Shown: in pieces, positions 7,796 through 16,375 of the stretch
Position numbering within the stretch: the first letter of the stretch is position 1
How the letters are laid out: the number at the start of each line of letters is the position of its first letter
Assembly: GCA_020073165.1 (NCBI GenBank)
Contig: JAIQFP010000004.1
Location: 236,341-300,340, forward strand
Reading direction: 5' to 3'
Origin: Terriglobia bacterium
GTDB taxonomy: Bacteria > Acidobacteriota > Terriglobia > Terriglobales > Acidobacteriaceae
DNA length: 64,000 nt
The notes under the pieces: model-generated
What the model was told of the DNA's origin: nothing
Databases searched by the model: none
Seen by the model: the letters and a program-made list of their open reading frames with translations, nothing else
Made by a program: the position numbers and the translations under genes

Positions 7796-9082
7796 ATGGC
7801 AACGTCCAGAGTGCCCTCGGCGAACACAAGGTCCCTCGACTCCGCGATTCGCTTGCGGGGCAAGCGAACCGCTCCGCTCGGGATGACAGAGAGTGGGAGC
7901 ACGAGAAAGAGTGCTGGACGATTTGGCCCGTATGGCGGGCGCTACGTTCCCGAAACCCTGATGGCGGCACTTCAGGAGCTGGAACGCCAATACGAGAAGG
8001 CCAAGCGCGACCGCAAGTTTCAAGCCCGGCTCGATGAACTGCTACGCACCTACGCTGGGCGTCCGACGCCTCTGTTCTTTGCGCAGCGGCTGACCCGGCG
8101 GCTGGGGGGCGCGAAGATCTATCTCAAGCGCGAGGACCTCCTCCACACCGGAGCGCACAAGATCAACAACTGCCTGGGGCAGGCGCTGCTGGCCGAGCGT
8201 ATGGGGAAGCGCCGGATCATCGCCGAGACCGGCGCCGGGCAGCATGGGGTAGCCACGGCCACAGTGTGCGCGCTGTTCGGCTTCGAGTGCGTGGTCTACA
8301 TGGGCACCGAGGACATGCGGCGGCAGGAGCTGAACGTCTTCCGCATGCGGCTGCTGGGTGCTGAAGTGCGCGGCGTGGAATCCGGTTCGCGCACCCTCAA
8401 AGACGCCATCAACGAAGCCATGCGCGATTGGGTGACCAATGTCCGCAGCACGCATTACCTGCTCGGCAGCGTGCTGGGCGCGCACCCTTATCCCACCATG
8501 GTGCGCGACTTTCACAAAGTAATTGGGCGCGAGGCGCGGGCGCAGATACTCAAGGCTGAGGGCAAGCTGCCGGCGGCCATCATCGCCTGTGTGGGCGGCG
8601 GGTCGAATGCCATTGGCATCTTTCATGAGTTTCTGAAAGACAAGAAGGTGAGATTGGTCGGCGTAGAAGCTGGCGGACGGGGCGACGCGCTCGGTGAGCA
8701 CGCAGCGCGCTTCCGTGGCGGCTCGCCGGGTGTGCTGCAAGGAAGCTACTCTTACGTCTTGCAGGATGCTGCCGGGCAGATTGCGACCACTCACTCGGTT
8801 TCTGCGGGGCTCGACTACCCCTCGATTGGTCCCGAGCACGCGTGGCTCAGGGATAGCGGCCGCGCGGAATATGTTCCCGCGTCGGACGAAGAAGCACTGG
8901 CAGGATGTACCTTGCTGGCCCGGACGGAAGGGATCATTCCGGCGCTGGAATCGGCGCATGCAGTGGCCGAAGTGGTCAAGCGTGCCCCAAAGATGGAAAA
9001 CTCGGAGATTGTAATCGTGAACATCTCCGGACGCGGGGACAAAGACATGGGAATCCTAAAGGAGAAGCTGAAGCTGGATTAG
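7796..9082 (+). CDS. trpB: Tryptophan synthase beta chain with an atypical N-terminal extension
   Basis: The PLP enzyme that joins indole with serine. The core is canonical from [15 protein letters not shown] onward. The PLP lysine is in [13 protein letters not shown] (K122 from ATG 7796), the catalytic Glu in AETGAGQHG, the phosphate loop is GGGSNAIG, and the C-terminal ISGRGDKD is complete. Residues 1-40 before the core are unusual: they are translated from a sequence that resembles the intergenic repeats of this genome (GCTCGGGATGACA family). A later in-frame ATG at 7883 ([15 protein letters not shown]) would remove most of it and may be the true start. It partners TrpA, encoded 23 bp downstream. 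Confidence 0.95.
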   Translation: MATSRVPSANTRSLDSAIRLRGKRTAPLGMTESGSTRKSAGRFGPYGGRYVPETLMAALQELERQYEKAKRDRKFQARLDELLRTYAGRPTPLFFAQRLTRRLGGAKIYLKREDLLHTGAHKINNCLGQALLAERMGKRRIIAETGAGQHGVATATVCALFGFECVVYMGTEDMRRQELNVFRMRLLGAEVRGVESGSRTLKDAINEAMRDWVTNVRSTHYLLGSVLGAHPYPTMVRDFHKVIGREARAQILKAEGKLPAAIIACVGGGSNAIGIFHEFLKDKKVRLVGVEAGGRGDALGEHAARFRGGSPGVLQGSYSYVLQDAAGQIATTHSVSAGLDYPSIGPEHAWLRDSGRAEYVPASDEEALAGCTLLARTEGIIPALESAHAVAEVVKRAPKMENSEIVIVNISGRGDKDMGILKEKLKLD

Positions 9083-9105
9083 TCGATCACCGAGTTCTTG
9101 TCCTC

Positions 9106-9906
9106 ATGGCACTCTCCTTCGCAAAGCACCCTTCTCTCGTCGCCTACGTCACCTGTGGCGATCCCGACCTCGCGACTACGCGTGAGATTGTGCTGGCCGC
9201 GATCGGTGCGGGCGCGGAAGTGGTTGAGCTGGGGGTTCCCTTCAGCGATCCGCTGGCGGATGGCCCCGTGATCCAGCGCGCCAGCGAGCGCGCTCTGCGA
9301 CGGGGAACGGCGCTCGCCGATGTGCTGCAGCTGGCCAAAGAGGTCCGCAAACAATCGCAGGCTGGCCTGATCATCTTTTCGTATCTGAATCCGATCTTGC
9401 GCATGGGGCTGGCGAAGTTCGCCGCCGTGGCACAGGATGCGGGTGTCGACGGCGCCCTGATCACCGACCTGCCGGTCGAGGAAGGCGACACCTACCTCGC
9501 CGAGATGAGAAAAAGAAATCTGGCGACAATCTTCCTGGCGGCGCCGACCAGTCCGGACGACCGGTTGAAGCAGATTGCCCAAGTGTCAACCGGATTCGTG
9601 TATGCGGTTTCGCGAACTGGCGTCACTGGCGCCCGCAAGCAGTTGCCAGACGATGCCCGGGATATGGTTCGCCGAGTGCGCAAATACACGAAACTGCCCG
9701 TAGCCGTGGGCTTCGGCATCTCTACGCCGGAACAGTTTGCCGCAGTGGGAGAGTTCGCCGAGGCAGCCGTGGTGGGCAGTGCCATTGTGGAAACGATCGA
9801 ACGCAATCACGGAAAAGAAGCCGAGGCTGTGGCAGAATTCATAAGAGAGCTAACAGTCGTCAGTCGTCGGTCGTCGGCAAGAACCGACCTACGCAAGAGC
9901 CGCTGA
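9106..9906 (+). CDS. trpA: Tryptophan synthase alpha chain
   Basis: A 266-residue TIM barrel that cleaves indole-3-glycerol phosphate and channels indole to TrpB. The catalytic Glu and Asp are in VVELGVPFSDPLADGPVIQ near residues 43-60. SYLNPILRMG, GALITDLPVEEG, VYAVSRTGVTGAR and AVGFGISTPEQ are family motifs. ATG 9106 is chosen because the protein begins directly with the conserved FAKHPSLVAYVTCGDPD; the longer frame overlaps trpB. The last about 16 residues (SRRSSARTDLRKSR) are encoded by a GTCGTCGGTCGTCGG word repeat, so the tail is probably not functional sequence. Confidence 0.96.
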   Translation: MALSFAKHPSLVAYVTCGDPDLATTREIVLAAIGAGAEVVELGVPFSDPLADGPVIQRASERALRRGTALADVLQLAKEVRKQSQAGLIIFSYLNPILRMGLAKFAAVAQDAGVDGALITDLPVEEGDTYLAEMRKRNLATIFLAAPTSPDDRLKQIAQVSTGFVYAVSRTGVTGARKQLPDDARDMVRRVRKYTKLPVAVGFGISTPEQFAAVGEFAEAAVVGSAIVETIERNHGKEAEAVAEFIRELTVVSRRSSARTDLRKSR

Positions 9907-9935
9907 CGGCCGACGACTAACGACCAGCGACTGAT
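9847..9935. repeat. GTCGTCGG word array
   Basis: Direct and inverted copies of CAGTCGTCGGTCGTCGGC and GGCCGACGACTAACGACC span the end of trpA and the gap before the chorismate mutase gene. Related arrays are at 10260-10350 and 13098-13211. Confidence 0.65.
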
Positions 9936-9938
9936 TTT

Positions 9939-10259
9939 ATGGACATCGCAGATTGGCGCAAGAAGATCGACGAGCTGGACCGTAAGCTGGTGGAGTTGCT
10001 GAACCAGCGGGCACAGGCGGCGCATGAAATCGGCAAGCTGAAGCGTGGCGCCGGAATGCCGATCTACGAGCCGGACCGTGAGCAAGCGGTGTTCGCCAAC
10101 GCGCGCAAGGCGAACCAGGGGCCGCTGCCCGATCGCAACCTGATGCGCATCTACGAGCGCGTTATGGACATCATGCGCCAGATCCAGCAGGAGGAGATTG
10201 CGCCCCAGGCAAGTGCCAACGCAGGAGACACGGAATTGGATTCGGATGTAAATGACTGA
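9939..10259 (+). CDS. Chorismate mutase (AroQ fold)
   Basis: A 106-residue all-helical protein converting chorismate to prephenate for phenylalanine and tyrosine. The family pattern is clear: WRKKIDELDRKLVELLNQRAQAAHEIGKLK carries the first catalytic Arg and the Lys of the active site, and EPDREQAVFANA is followed by a final helix RNLMRIYERVMDIMRQIQQEE. It is the stand-alone form, not fused to prephenate dehydratase or DAHP synthase. The 20-residue tail after QQEE is low-complexity and acidic. It lies between trpA and aroF, consistent with a shared aromatic amino acid operon. Confidence 0.93.
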   Translation: MDIADWRKKIDELDRKLVELLNQRAQAAHEIGKLKRGAGMPIYEPDREQAVFANARKANQGPLPDRNLMRIYERVMDIMRQIQQEEIAPQASANAGDTELDSDVND

Positions 10260-10350
10260 GAGCAGCCGTCAGTCTTCGGTGGTCAGTCGTCAGCGAACAC
10301 CCAAACACGCTGAAGACCTGCCGACGACTGATGACTGATGACCGAAGACT
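10260..10350. repeat. CAGTCGTC/GACGACTG word array
   Basis: Imperfect inverted repeats (CAGCCGTCAGTC..., CGACGACTGATGACTGATG...) fill the whole gap between the chorismate mutase and DAHP synthase genes and could form a long hairpin. Confidence 0.65.
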
Positions 10351-10356
10351 GTTCTT

Positions 10357-11376
10357 ATGATTGTTGCCATGCAGGAAATCGCGACCGAGGAGCAGATCCA
10401 GCAGGTGATCGAACACCTGGTGCGCATGGGCTTCTCCGTGCACCGCACTACTGGAGAGCGGCAGACGGTGCTGGCTGCCGTGGGCGCGCGCGTGGATTTC
10501 GACACCCGCAACCTGGAGGTGCTGGGCGGAGTGCAGGAGGTGCACCGCATCAGCGCGCCGTACAAACTGGCAGGACGCAGTTTCCGGCCGCAGGGAACCG
10601 TCGTCCAATTTGCCAACGGACTGCAGATCGGCGGGGACGAAGTTGTAGTCATGGCAGGGCCCTGCTCGGTGGAGTCGCGGGAACAACTCTTCAAAGTCGC
10701 CGAGCAAGTGTCGAAGGCGGGCGCGCGGGTGCTGCGCGGCGGGGCCTTCAAACCGCGCAGCTCGCCATACTCGTTCCAGGGGCTCGGCATAGAGGGTCTC
10801 AAGCTGCTGCGCGAAGCCGGCGACCGCTTCGGCATGCTGGTCATCAGCGAAGTGATGGAGATCTCGCAGATCGAGATGATGCTGCCCTACGTGGACATCC
10901 TGCAGGTAGGAGCGCGCAACATGCAGAACTTCAACCTGCTGCGGGAGCTAGGCAAGGTCAAGAGCCCGGTGCTGCTCAAGCGCGGCATCGCGGCCACGCT
11001 GGAGGAATTGCTGCTTTCGGCGGAGTACATCATGGCGGGTGGCAACTACGATGTGATCCTATGCGAGCGCGGCATCCGTACGTTTGAGACTTACACGCGC
11101 AACACCCTCGACATTTCGGCCATTCCCATCATTAAGCAGCTGTCCCACCTGCCGATGACGTCGGACCCGTCACATGGCACCGGGCGGCGCGACAAGGTCG
11201 CGTCCATGGCGCGAGCCTCGGTCGCCGCCGGCGCGGATGCGCTCTTGATCGAGGTCCACCATGACCCTGACAAGGCGCTGTCGGATGGCGCGCAGTCGCT
11301 GTATCCCGAGCAGTTCCGTCAATTGATGGGCGAACTGCGCATGATCGCACCGGCGGTGGGGCGGAAGATTGCTTGA
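10357..11376 (+). CDS. aroF: 3-deoxy-7-phosphoheptulonate synthase (DAHP synthase, Thermotoga-type)
   Basis: A 339-residue enzyme for the first step of the shikimate pathway (PEP plus erythrose 4-phosphate). Residues 1-75 form the small ferredoxin-like regulatory domain ([18 protein letters not shown]) found in the Thermotoga maritima type, which mediates feedback inhibition by aromatic amino acids. The barrel follows with [15 protein letters not shown] (metal-binding Cys), [35 protein letters not shown] and DPSHGTGRR (metal His). It is placed between chorismate mutase and prephenate dehydrogenase, suggesting joint control of aromatic amino acid flux. Confidence 0.96.
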   Translation: MIVAMQEIATEEQIQQVIEHLVRMGFSVHRTTGERQTVLAAVGARVDFDTRNLEVLGGVQEVHRISAPYKLAGRSFRPQGTVVQFANGLQIGGDEVVVMAGPCSVESREQLFKVAEQVSKAGARVLRGGAFKPRSSPYSFQGLGIEGLKLLREAGDRFGMLVISEVMEISQIEMMLPYVDILQVGARNMQNFNLLRELGKVKSPVLLKRGIAATLEELLLSAEYIMAGGNYDVILCERGIRTFETYTRNTLDISAIPIIKQLSHLPMTSDPSHGTGRRDKVASMARASVAAGADALLIEVHHDPDKALSDGAQSLYPEQFRQLMGELRMIAPAVGRKIA

Positions 11377-11395
11377 GGGGAAGTTCAATCAATAT

Positions 11396-11436
11396 TCAAT
11401 CTTTTCTCCGTGCCTCCGTGCCTCCGTGGTGAGCTC
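11396..11436. repeat. CTCCGTGCCTCCGTGGTGA word
   Basis: Tandem GCCTCCGT copies lie just upstream of tyrA. A related sentence (CTGTGTCCTCTGTGTCTCTGTGGTAA) occurs upstream of the M28 peptidase gene near 18519-18548. Confidence 0.55.
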
Positions 11437-11439
11437 TGA

Positions 11440-12321
11440 ATGCCCATTCGCCAGATCACGATCATCGGCAACGGCCTGATTGGCGGTTCCCTTGGGCTGG
11501 CCCTTAAGAAGCACCGCTTCCTCGGGCGGATTGTGGGCTGTGATCGCGCGGCGGTGCTGGAGCGCGCGCGTGACCGTGGGGCAATCAGCGAGGGCCACAC
11601 CGATCCAGCGGATGCGGTGCGCGGCAGCCAAGTCGTGGTGCTGGCAACGCCGGTCAGCCGCATCATCGACCTGATCGGCCACCTTGGCCCGTCTCTTCCC
11701 GCAAAAACTCTGCTGACCGACGTGGGCAGCACCAAGGCCGAGGTTTTAGCGCGAGCGACCAGGGTATTTGGCAAGAACACCCGCCATCGTTTTCTGGCCG
11801 GCCATCCTATGGCGGGAAAGGAACAGTCCGGCGTCGAGTTCGCCGACCCAGACCTTTTCCAGGGAGCAGCTTGGTTCGTCACCCCAGCACCGGGGCAGAA
11901 CGTCTATGACGGCCTGAGTGGAGAATTTCTGGGCTGGGTGGAAAAGATTGGTGGGCGTATCGCCGGCATGGACGCACAGCAGCACGACGAGCTGTGCGCC
12001 TGGATCAGCCACTTGCCGCAGATGATCTCAACTGCACTGGCCGCCGCACTGGTTGAGGAATTCGGCGTGGATGCTCCCCTGCTCGAGGCTGGGGGACGCG
12101 CTCTGCGAGAAATGACGCGCATTTCCGCCAGTCCCTATTCCATGTGGCGTGACATCGCGCTTACCAACAAGAAAAACATTCGGGCAGCCCTGCTGAAACT
12201 GGAACAGCGGCTGGCCCATATCCGGGAGAATCTCGACACGCGCGAATTGGCAGAGGAGTTCGAGCGCGCACACCACCTGAACAAGAGAGGCACGCAGACG
12301 CGGAGAAAATTGAAGGATTGA
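11440..12321 (+). CDS. tyrA: Prephenate dehydrogenase
   Basis: A 293-residue NAD(P)-dependent enzyme converting prephenate to 4-hydroxyphenylpyruvate (or arogenate to tyrosine). The Rossmann start is IIGNGLIGGSLGLALKK at residues 8-24. GCDRAAVLERARDRG follows, and VVLATPVSRII and LLTDVGSTKAEV are family motifs. HRFLAGHPMAGKEQSGVEFA contains the conserved active-site His. The helical dimerisation half includes DAQQHDELCAWISHLPQMIS. There is no ACT or chorismate mutase fusion. The C-terminus (RGTQTRRKLKD) runs into the CATTGA repeat array. Confidence 0.95.
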   Translation: MPIRQITIIGNGLIGGSLGLALKKHRFLGRIVGCDRAAVLERARDRGAISEGHTDPADAVRGSQVVVLATPVSRIIDLIGHLGPSLPAKTLLTDVGSTKAEVLARATRVFGKNTRHRFLAGHPMAGKEQSGVEFADPDLFQGAAWFVTPAPGQNVYDGLSGEFLGWVEKIGGRIAGMDAQQHDELCAWISHLPQMISTALAAALVEEFGVDAPLLEAGGRALREMTRISASPYSMWRDIALTNKKNIRAALLKLEQRLAHIRENLDTRELAEEFERAHHLNKRGTQTRRKLKD

Positions 12322-12360
12322 GTCATTGAGGCATTGAATCATTGAGACATTGAGTCTTGT
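12312..12360. repeat. CATTGA tandem array
   Basis: At least five imperfect copies of (T)CATTGAG/A, such as GAGTCATTGAGGCATTGAATC, span the tyrA stop codon and the gap to scoA. Confidence 0.65.
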
Positions 12361-12398
12361 GACATCGGGCCAGTGACTTCCCATGATTCAATTTCGTT

Positions 12399-12404
12399 TA
12401 CAAT
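12399..12404 (+). promoter_or_regulatory. -10-like TACAAT 9 nt before scoA
   Basis: TACAAT ends 9 nt before the scoA ATG and there is no ribosome site in the short interval, suggesting leaderless initiation. No obvious -35 box is seen. Confidence 0.45.
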
Positions 12405-12413
12405 CGCTCTCTT

Positions 12414-13121
12414 ATGAACAAGGTGGTAGCCAGCGCCGAGGAGGCGATCCGCGACGTTTTCGACGGCGCCACCATCATGGTAGGTGGCTTCGGGTTGTGC
12501 GGCATGCCCGAGAATCTCATCCGGGCACTGGCGCGCAAGGGCACGAAAAACCTCACCACCATCAGCAACAACGCGGGCGTCGACGGTTTCGGCATGGGGT
12601 TGCTGCTGGCCAACGGGCAGATTCGCCGCCACATCGGAACCTACGTCGGTGAGAACAAACTGTTGGAGCAGATGGTCCTGGACGGCCGGGTGCAACTCGA
12701 CCTGGTACCGCAAGGGACGTTTTCCGAGCGCATTCGTGCGGGCGGTGCGGGCATCGCGGCGTTTTTTACTCCCACCGGTTTTGGCACGGTCGTGGCCGAG
12801 GGCAAGGAGACCCGCGAGTTCGACGGGCGCATGTACGTCATGGAGCACGCTCTGCGGGCCGACTTCGCCTTCGTGAAGGCCTGGAAGGGTGACCGGTGGG
12901 GCAATCTCGTCTACCGCAAGACCGCGCGCAACTTCAATCCCATGATGGCCACGGCGGCGAAGGTCACCATCGCCGAGGTCGAGCATCTGGTCGAACCCGG
13001 CGAACTGGATCCTGACCTCGTGCAGACGCCAAGCGTGTATGTGAAGCGTATCTTCCAGGGCGAGTTGTTCGAGAAGCGAATTGAGAAGAGAACAGTGAGA
13101 AAAGCAGTCGTTGGTCGTTAG
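12414..13121 (+). CDS. scoA: 3-oxoacid CoA-transferase subunit A
   Basis: A 235-residue alpha subunit of a class I CoA transferase (succinyl-CoA:3-oxoacid type). The glycine-rich GGFGLCGMPENLIRAL at residues 22-37 matches the CoA-transferase 1 signature. NNAGVDGFGMGLLL, TFSERIRAGGAGIAAF and FTPTGFGT are typical of ScoA/AtoD. It transfers CoA between succinyl-CoA and acetoacetate or similar acids. The partner subunit B starts 90 bp downstream. The last dozen residues (KRTVRKAVVGR) come from a GTCGTTGGTCGT repeat. Confidence 0.93.
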   Translation: MNKVVASAEEAIRDVFDGATIMVGGFGLCGMPENLIRALARKGTKNLTTISNNAGVDGFGMGLLLANGQIRRHIGTYVGENKLLEQMVLDGRVQLDLVPQGTFSERIRAGGAGIAAFFTPTGFGTVVAEGKETREFDGRMYVMEHALRADFAFVKAWKGDRWGNLVYRKTARNFNPMMATAAKVTIAEVEHLVEPGELDPDLVQTPSVYVKRIFQGELFEKRIEKRTVRKAVVGR

Positions 13122-13211
13122 TCGTCGGCCGTACGCAGGGATCGCACCGAGTGAGGATTCTGCGTGGCCAGCGACCAAAGACCAACGACCAAAGACCAAC
13201 GACCAACGACC
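13098..13211. repeat. GTCGTTGGTCGT / ACCAACGACC word array
   Basis: The scoA end and the scoA-scoB gap consist of repeated GTCGTTGGTCGTTAGTCGTC words followed by inverted copies (GACCAACGACCAAAGACC). It could fold into a large hairpin between two subunits of one enzyme. Confidence 0.7.
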
Positions 13212-13886
13212 ATGAACAAAGTCGGCAAAGATCTCGACAAGCGCGAACGCATCGTGAAGCGCATTGCGCGCGAATTGCGTGATGGCTTCTACGTGAACCT
13301 CGGCATCGGCATGCCCACGCTGGTGGCGAACCACGTGCCTCCGGGCATGGACGTGATTCTGCAATCGGAGAACGGGATGCTTGGCATTGGCCCCTATCCG
13401 GTCGAAGGGCAAGAGGATGCCGACCTGATCAATGCGGGCAAGGAGACCGTCAGCGAATTGCCGGGGACAGCTTATTTCTCCAGCGCGGATTCCTTTGCCA
13501 TGATTCGCGGCGGCCACGTTGACTTGAGCGTGCTCGGCGCGATGGAAGTAGACCAGGAAGGCAACCTGGCCAACTGGATGATTCCTGGCAAAATGGTCAA
13601 GGGCATGGGCGGCGCCATGGACCTGGTGGCCGGGGCGCGCCGCGTGATCATCGCCATGGAGCACGCCACCAAAGACGGCCAGCCCAAGATCCTGAAGAAG
13701 TGCACGCTGCCACTGACGGGAGTGCGGGTGGTGAACACCATTGTGACCGAGATGGCCTACATCAACGTCACGGCCGCAGGCCTGGTTCTGGAGGAGGTCG
13801 CGCCCGGGCTCACGGCGGATGATGTGCGGCGCGTCACCGAACCGACACTCATTATCAGTCCGAATCTGAAGGTGATGGAAAGCTAG
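13212..13886 (+). CDS. scoB: 3-oxoacid CoA-transferase subunit B
   Basis: A 224-residue beta subunit that carries the catalytic glutamate forming the glutamyl-CoA thioester, in [12 protein letters not shown] near residue 55. [19 protein letters not shown] near residue 25 and [23 protein letters not shown] are CoA-transferase 2 signatures. GAKRVI-like segments and the C-terminal [16 protein letters not shown] complete the fold. ATG 13212 is chosen because the preceding 16 codons of open frame are word-repeat sequence. It acts with ScoA in ketone-body or 3-keto acid activation. Confidence 0.94.
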   Translation: MNKVGKDLDKRERIVKRIARELRDGFYVNLGIGMPTLVANHVPPGMDVILQSENGMLGIGPYPVEGQEDADLINAGKETVSELPGTAYFSSADSFAMIRGGHVDLSVLGAMEVDQEGNLANWMIPGKMVKGMGGAMDLVAGARRVIIAMEHATKDGQPKILKKCTLPLTGVRVVNTIVTEMAYINVTAAGLVLEEVAPGLTADDVRRVTEPTLIISPNLKVMES

Positions 13887-13887
13887 A

Positions 13888-13958
13888 AAGGGCAGTCGTT
13901 GGTCGTTCGTCGCTGGCTTGAAGTCCAAGAGCCCAGAGCCTAACGCCTAGAGCCTGCC
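13888..13958. repeat. Mixed word repeats between convergent genes
   Basis: GTCGTTGGTCGTTCGTCG is followed by AGTCCAAGAGCCCAGAGCC and AACGCCTAGAGCC, joining two of the repeat families seen elsewhere (5722-5760 and 13098-13211). Confidence 0.55.
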
Positions 13959-13959
13959 G

Positions 13960-14160
13960 TCAGATTCGGAAAGGCGCGCTCAGCAGTCGGGCAGGGAACA
14001 TTACGATCGCCCACACCAACTCCAAGACCCCGCGCACTGCGATTCCAACCAGCCGGAAGGGCAGCAGCAGAAGCCAGATAAACGGATAGGCGATCAGCGC
14101 GAGCAACGCTACTGGCCAGCAGACGACAAACAAAATGCACCAGAGAAGGAAGGCAACCAT
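13960..14160 (-). CDS. Small hydrophobic membrane protein
   Basis: A 66-residue protein almost entirely hydrophobic, with two probable membrane helices (AFLLWCILFVVCWPVALLAL and LLLLPFRLVGIAVRG continuing into VLELVWAIVMFPARLL). It ends in the basic SAPFRI. It starts at ATG 14160 with AGGAAGG a few bases upstream. No function is recognised. Codon use is coherent, and the combination of a ribosome site and two helices makes a real gene likely. Confidence 0.55.
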   Translation of the reverse strand: MVAFLLWCILFVVCWPVALLALIAYPFIWLLLLPFRLVGIAVRGVLELVWAIVMFPARLLSAPFRI

Positions 14161-14275
14161 GGCACACCTCCAGCCATCTCTGATTCATTGTACGCAGAAC
14201 GCTGCAACAAAGTTCAGCTCGGCCGGGTCGATTCTTCTTCTTGGGGATGCCGGTTTGTGACGGCAAGACTTGCGG

Positions 14276-14396
14276 CGTCATCCTGAACGGGCATCAGCCC
14301 GTGAAGGACCCGGCGCGCAGTGCTTGCGACTTTGCCACCGCACGCAAGATTCCTCGCCCGGCTGAAGTACGCCGGGCTTCGGAATGACGCCATCTG
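14276..14396. repeat. Acidobacterial-style imperfect inverted repeat
   Basis: GTCATCCTGAACGGGCATC opens the element, AGCCCGTGAAGGACC follows, and CGGGCTTCGGAATGACGCC closes it, so its ends are inverted copies of a TCATCC/GGAATGA motif. A related GCTCGGGATGACA lies inside the trpB reading frame. Nothing else is recognised in the 14161-14425 gap. Confidence 0.5.
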
Positions 14397-14425
14397 AAAT
14401 GGTCAAACGCTGCCCGCGGCGCTTT

Positions 14426-14767
14426 TTATCCCGGGGGCCAGTGCAGCGTCCGGCCTCCGATCAGATGCACGTGCAAGTGGAACACGGACTGTCCGGCACG
14501 CGGGCCGACGTTGAACACGGTGCGGTAGCCGTCTTCGATGCCGCGCTGGCGGGCGATCTCGGCGGCCACCAGATGGCAGCGGCCGATGACCTCGGCGTCT
14601 TCGGGGGCAGCTTCCTTCAATCCGCGGATGTGCTTTTTGGGAATGACCAGCACGTGCGTCGGACCCTGGGGATGGAGGTCTTCAAAGGCGTAAACATCAT
14701 CGTCTTCGTAAACTTTCTTGGAGGGCATTTCGCCGCACATGATGCGGCAGAACAGGCAATCCTTCAT
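14426..14767 (-). CDS. HIT-family (HINT-like) nucleotide hydrolase
   Basis: A 113-residue histidine-triad protein that hydrolyses purine nucleoside phosphoramidates or related AMP conjugates. The signature HLHVHLIGG lies near residue 98, just after NVGPRAGQSVF. DCLFCRIMCGEMPSKKVYEDD at the N-terminus is the usual HINT start and carries the zinc-type Cys pair. THVLVIPKKHIRG is also canonical. ATG 14767 is chosen since it directly precedes KDCLFCRI; the upstream extension to 14881 lacks homology. It is monocistronic. Confidence 0.93.
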   Translation of the reverse strand: MKDCLFCRIMCGEMPSKKVYEDDDVYAFEDLHPQGPTHVLVIPKKHIRGLKEAAPEDAEVIGRCHLVAAEIARQRGIEDGYRTVFNVGPRAGQSVFHLHVHLIGGRTLHWPPG

Positions 14768-14889
14768 GACACGTCCCTGTGTGAGATAGCAGTCGGGCGG
14801 AGACACTACCGCCAAAGCACTTGGGAGGAAGCGCACGCCCACTATACGCGGGTTGGGTGGCGGCGCGATAGGACGAAGCAAGCCTGGGG

Positions 14890-14972
14890 TGGCGTCCAGG
14901 CCCCGCGTCTCGGGCCGGGGGATGGCCGCCCGGGGCCTGCCCTGAGCGCAGTCGAAGGGACGCCGGCGCTAC
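14890..14972. repeat. CCTGAGCGCAGTCGAAGG / GACGCCGGCGCTACGG repeat
   Basis: This gap element combines two short words. The second (GACGCCGGCGCTACGG) recurs at 30325-30345 and 32699-32724 and, inverted, near 38285-38305. The remaining gap to 15151 holds more word repeats (CTAAAGTCTAGAGCCCAAAG) and no gene that I can see. Confidence 0.55.
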
Positions 14973-15151
14973 GGCTATTGGCAGAATCGCTGTATATCCG
15001 GAGGCGGCGGGACCGGCACATGTTCGTTTGCTGCGGCCGTCCGGTCAAAGCACGATGGTGCTAGGGCGGTAGGACACCAATCTGTCACGGGCAGTCGTGG
15101 TCTAAAGTCTAGAGCCCAAAGCCTAACGCCGAGAACCTAGCCTGCCGCCTG

Positions 15152-15919
15152 CTAATCCAGTCTCACCAGGAAGATCGAACCTTCAGGTGTCTGGGTGTCG
15201 TGTGCGACTTCCTCGGCGCGTTTGCGGTCGTCGTCCTGGACCCGAACCCGCACCCACCAGTCGCCGACCGGGCTGCCGAAGCACAGCACCTTCGCGGTGT
15301 GATAGCGGCGGGTAAGGTGATCGGCCAGCTCGCGGGCTGCGTCCTGCTCGTCGAAGGCGCCGATCTGCACCGCCCAACGTCCGCCGGTCTCGAGGGGCGC
15401 CGGAGTCTGCAGCACCTCGACTCTGACCATAGCGGTGCCCGGCCCCCAGACATCCACCTTCTTGGCGGCCGCCAGCGATAAATCCAAAATGCGTCCTTCC
15501 ACGAAAGGACCGCGGTCGGTAATGCGCACGATCGCCGAATGATCGGTTTTGAGATTGGTGACACGCACGATCGAACCCAGGGGAAGGGTGCGGTGCGCGG
15601 CGGTCATGGCGTTCATGTCGTAAACCTCGCCATTGGAGCCGCGGCGATTGTGATAAGGCGCGCCGTACCAACTAGCGAGGCCAGTCTGCGCGGAAATGGG
15701 TTTGGCGTCTGCGGGAAGGTGCAGAGTGTCTTTGTCTTCTTCCTCCTCCGCAGGTTCGGTTGTGTCGGGCTGAGGCGTAGGCGGTGGCGCTGCTTGGGGC
15801 TCCGGGATCGGAGGCGGAGGTGGCACACTCACCCGCGCCTGCTTATGCCCACCGCAGGCAGTGAGCAGCCAGGGCAGTAGCAGGGTCAGGACGAGAGAAA
15901 CGGCAAGCGGCGGTCTTAG
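15152..15919 (-). CDS. RlpA-like lipoprotein with SPOR domain; start codon unresolved
   Basis: A lipoprotein with a clear lipobox (LLPWLLTAC), a proline-rich linker and an acidic stretch (EPAEEEEDKD). Next is the double-psi beta-barrel of RlpA (GLASWYGAPYHNRRGSNGE, then MTAAHRTLPLGS and IVRITDRGPFVEGRILDLS). A C-terminal SPOR domain (RWAVQIGAFDEQDAAREL) would bind denuded septal peptidoglycan. RlpA proteins are septal lytic transglycosylases in some bacteria. No ATG, GTG or TTG occurs in frame between the upstream gene's stop and the signal peptide. The frame is open to 16207, but that part overlaps the preceding gene. A CTG at 15889 is the nearest possible start, so coordinates at this end are approximate. 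Confidence 0.75.
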   Translation of the reverse strand, partial: LRPPLAVSLVLTLLLPWLLTACGGHKQARVSVPPPPPIPEPQAAPPPTPQPDTTEPAEEEEDKDTLHLPADAKPISAQTGLASWYGAPYHNRRGSNGEVYDMNAMTAAHRTLPLGSIVRVTNLKTDHSAIVRITDRGPFVEGRILDLSLAAAKKVDVWGPGTAMVRVEVLQTPAPLETGGRWAVQIGAFDEQDAARELADHLTRRYHTAKVLCFGSPVGDWWVRVRVQDDDRKRAEEVAHDTQTPEGSIFLVRLD

Positions 15920-16140
15920 CGCTTGCCTTGGGCTTCGTCCATGTAGTCGGCCAGACGGGCCAGCTTCTCCGCCGCTATGCGCAGTGCCTTGGTGGAGTGC
16001 TGGCGGACCGCCGGCACTACCTCGCTGTTGAGGTAGGTGACAAATTCCGCTGTTTCCTTCTCCAGGCGTTCGGCAGCCTCGGCCACCGACTTGTTCATGC
16101 GTGCCGAGGCTTCTTCCACCTTGCGGTTGAAGTCGCTCAT
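15916..16140 (-). CDS. Small helical protein of unknown function
   Basis: A 74-residue, strongly charged protein predicted to be all helix (RKVEEASARMNKSVAEAAER, then AVRQHSTKALRIAAEKLARL). There is no signal peptide or membrane helix. It may be an apolipoprotein-like or coiled-coil accessory. It starts at ATG 16140 and stops where the RlpA-like open frame becomes plausible, so the two are likely co-transcribed and perhaps coupled. No family is recognised. Confidence 0.55.
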   Translation of the reverse strand: MSDFNRKVEEASARMNKSVAEAAERLEKETAEFVTYLNSEVVPAVRQHSTKALRIAAEKLARLADYMDEAQGKR

Positions 16141-16265
16141 GCTGGTCCTTCGGATCTAGGGGCGCGAAAACAGCCACGCGTCGTTTGCGGATGCCAGGCT
16201 CGGCCATTATTTCGCGCTCCTTGGCCAGGGGTCAACCGGGGGCATCCCGTGTAGCACCCCCCCGG

Positions 16266-16350
16266 ACGTCAGATCTCAGGTCTTAAGTCGTGGGTCACAG
16301 ATCGCCAGCGGAGGTCCGGATCCTGAGACCTGATACCTGAGAGCCAAGGC
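16266..16350. repeat. CAGGTCTTAAGTC / GAGACCTGATACCTGAGA inverted words
   Basis: The gap between divergent genes holds imperfect inverted words around the phrase AGATCTCAGGTC and its complement GACCTGATACCTGAGA. No gene is seen here. Confidence 0.5.
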
Positions 16351-16363
16351 CGGAAGTATGAGG

Positions 16364-16369
16364 TAGAAT
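16364..16369 (+). promoter_or_regulatory. -10-like TAGAAT 6 nt before the lipoprotein start
   Basis: TAGAAT ends 6 nt before ATG 16376, again compatible with leaderless transcription. Confidence 0.45.
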
Positions 16370-16375
16370 CGCGCC

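Noticed and set aside
9847..13211. CRISPR array
   Set aside because: Repeats are imperfect, short and contiguous, with no uniform spacers and no cas genes.
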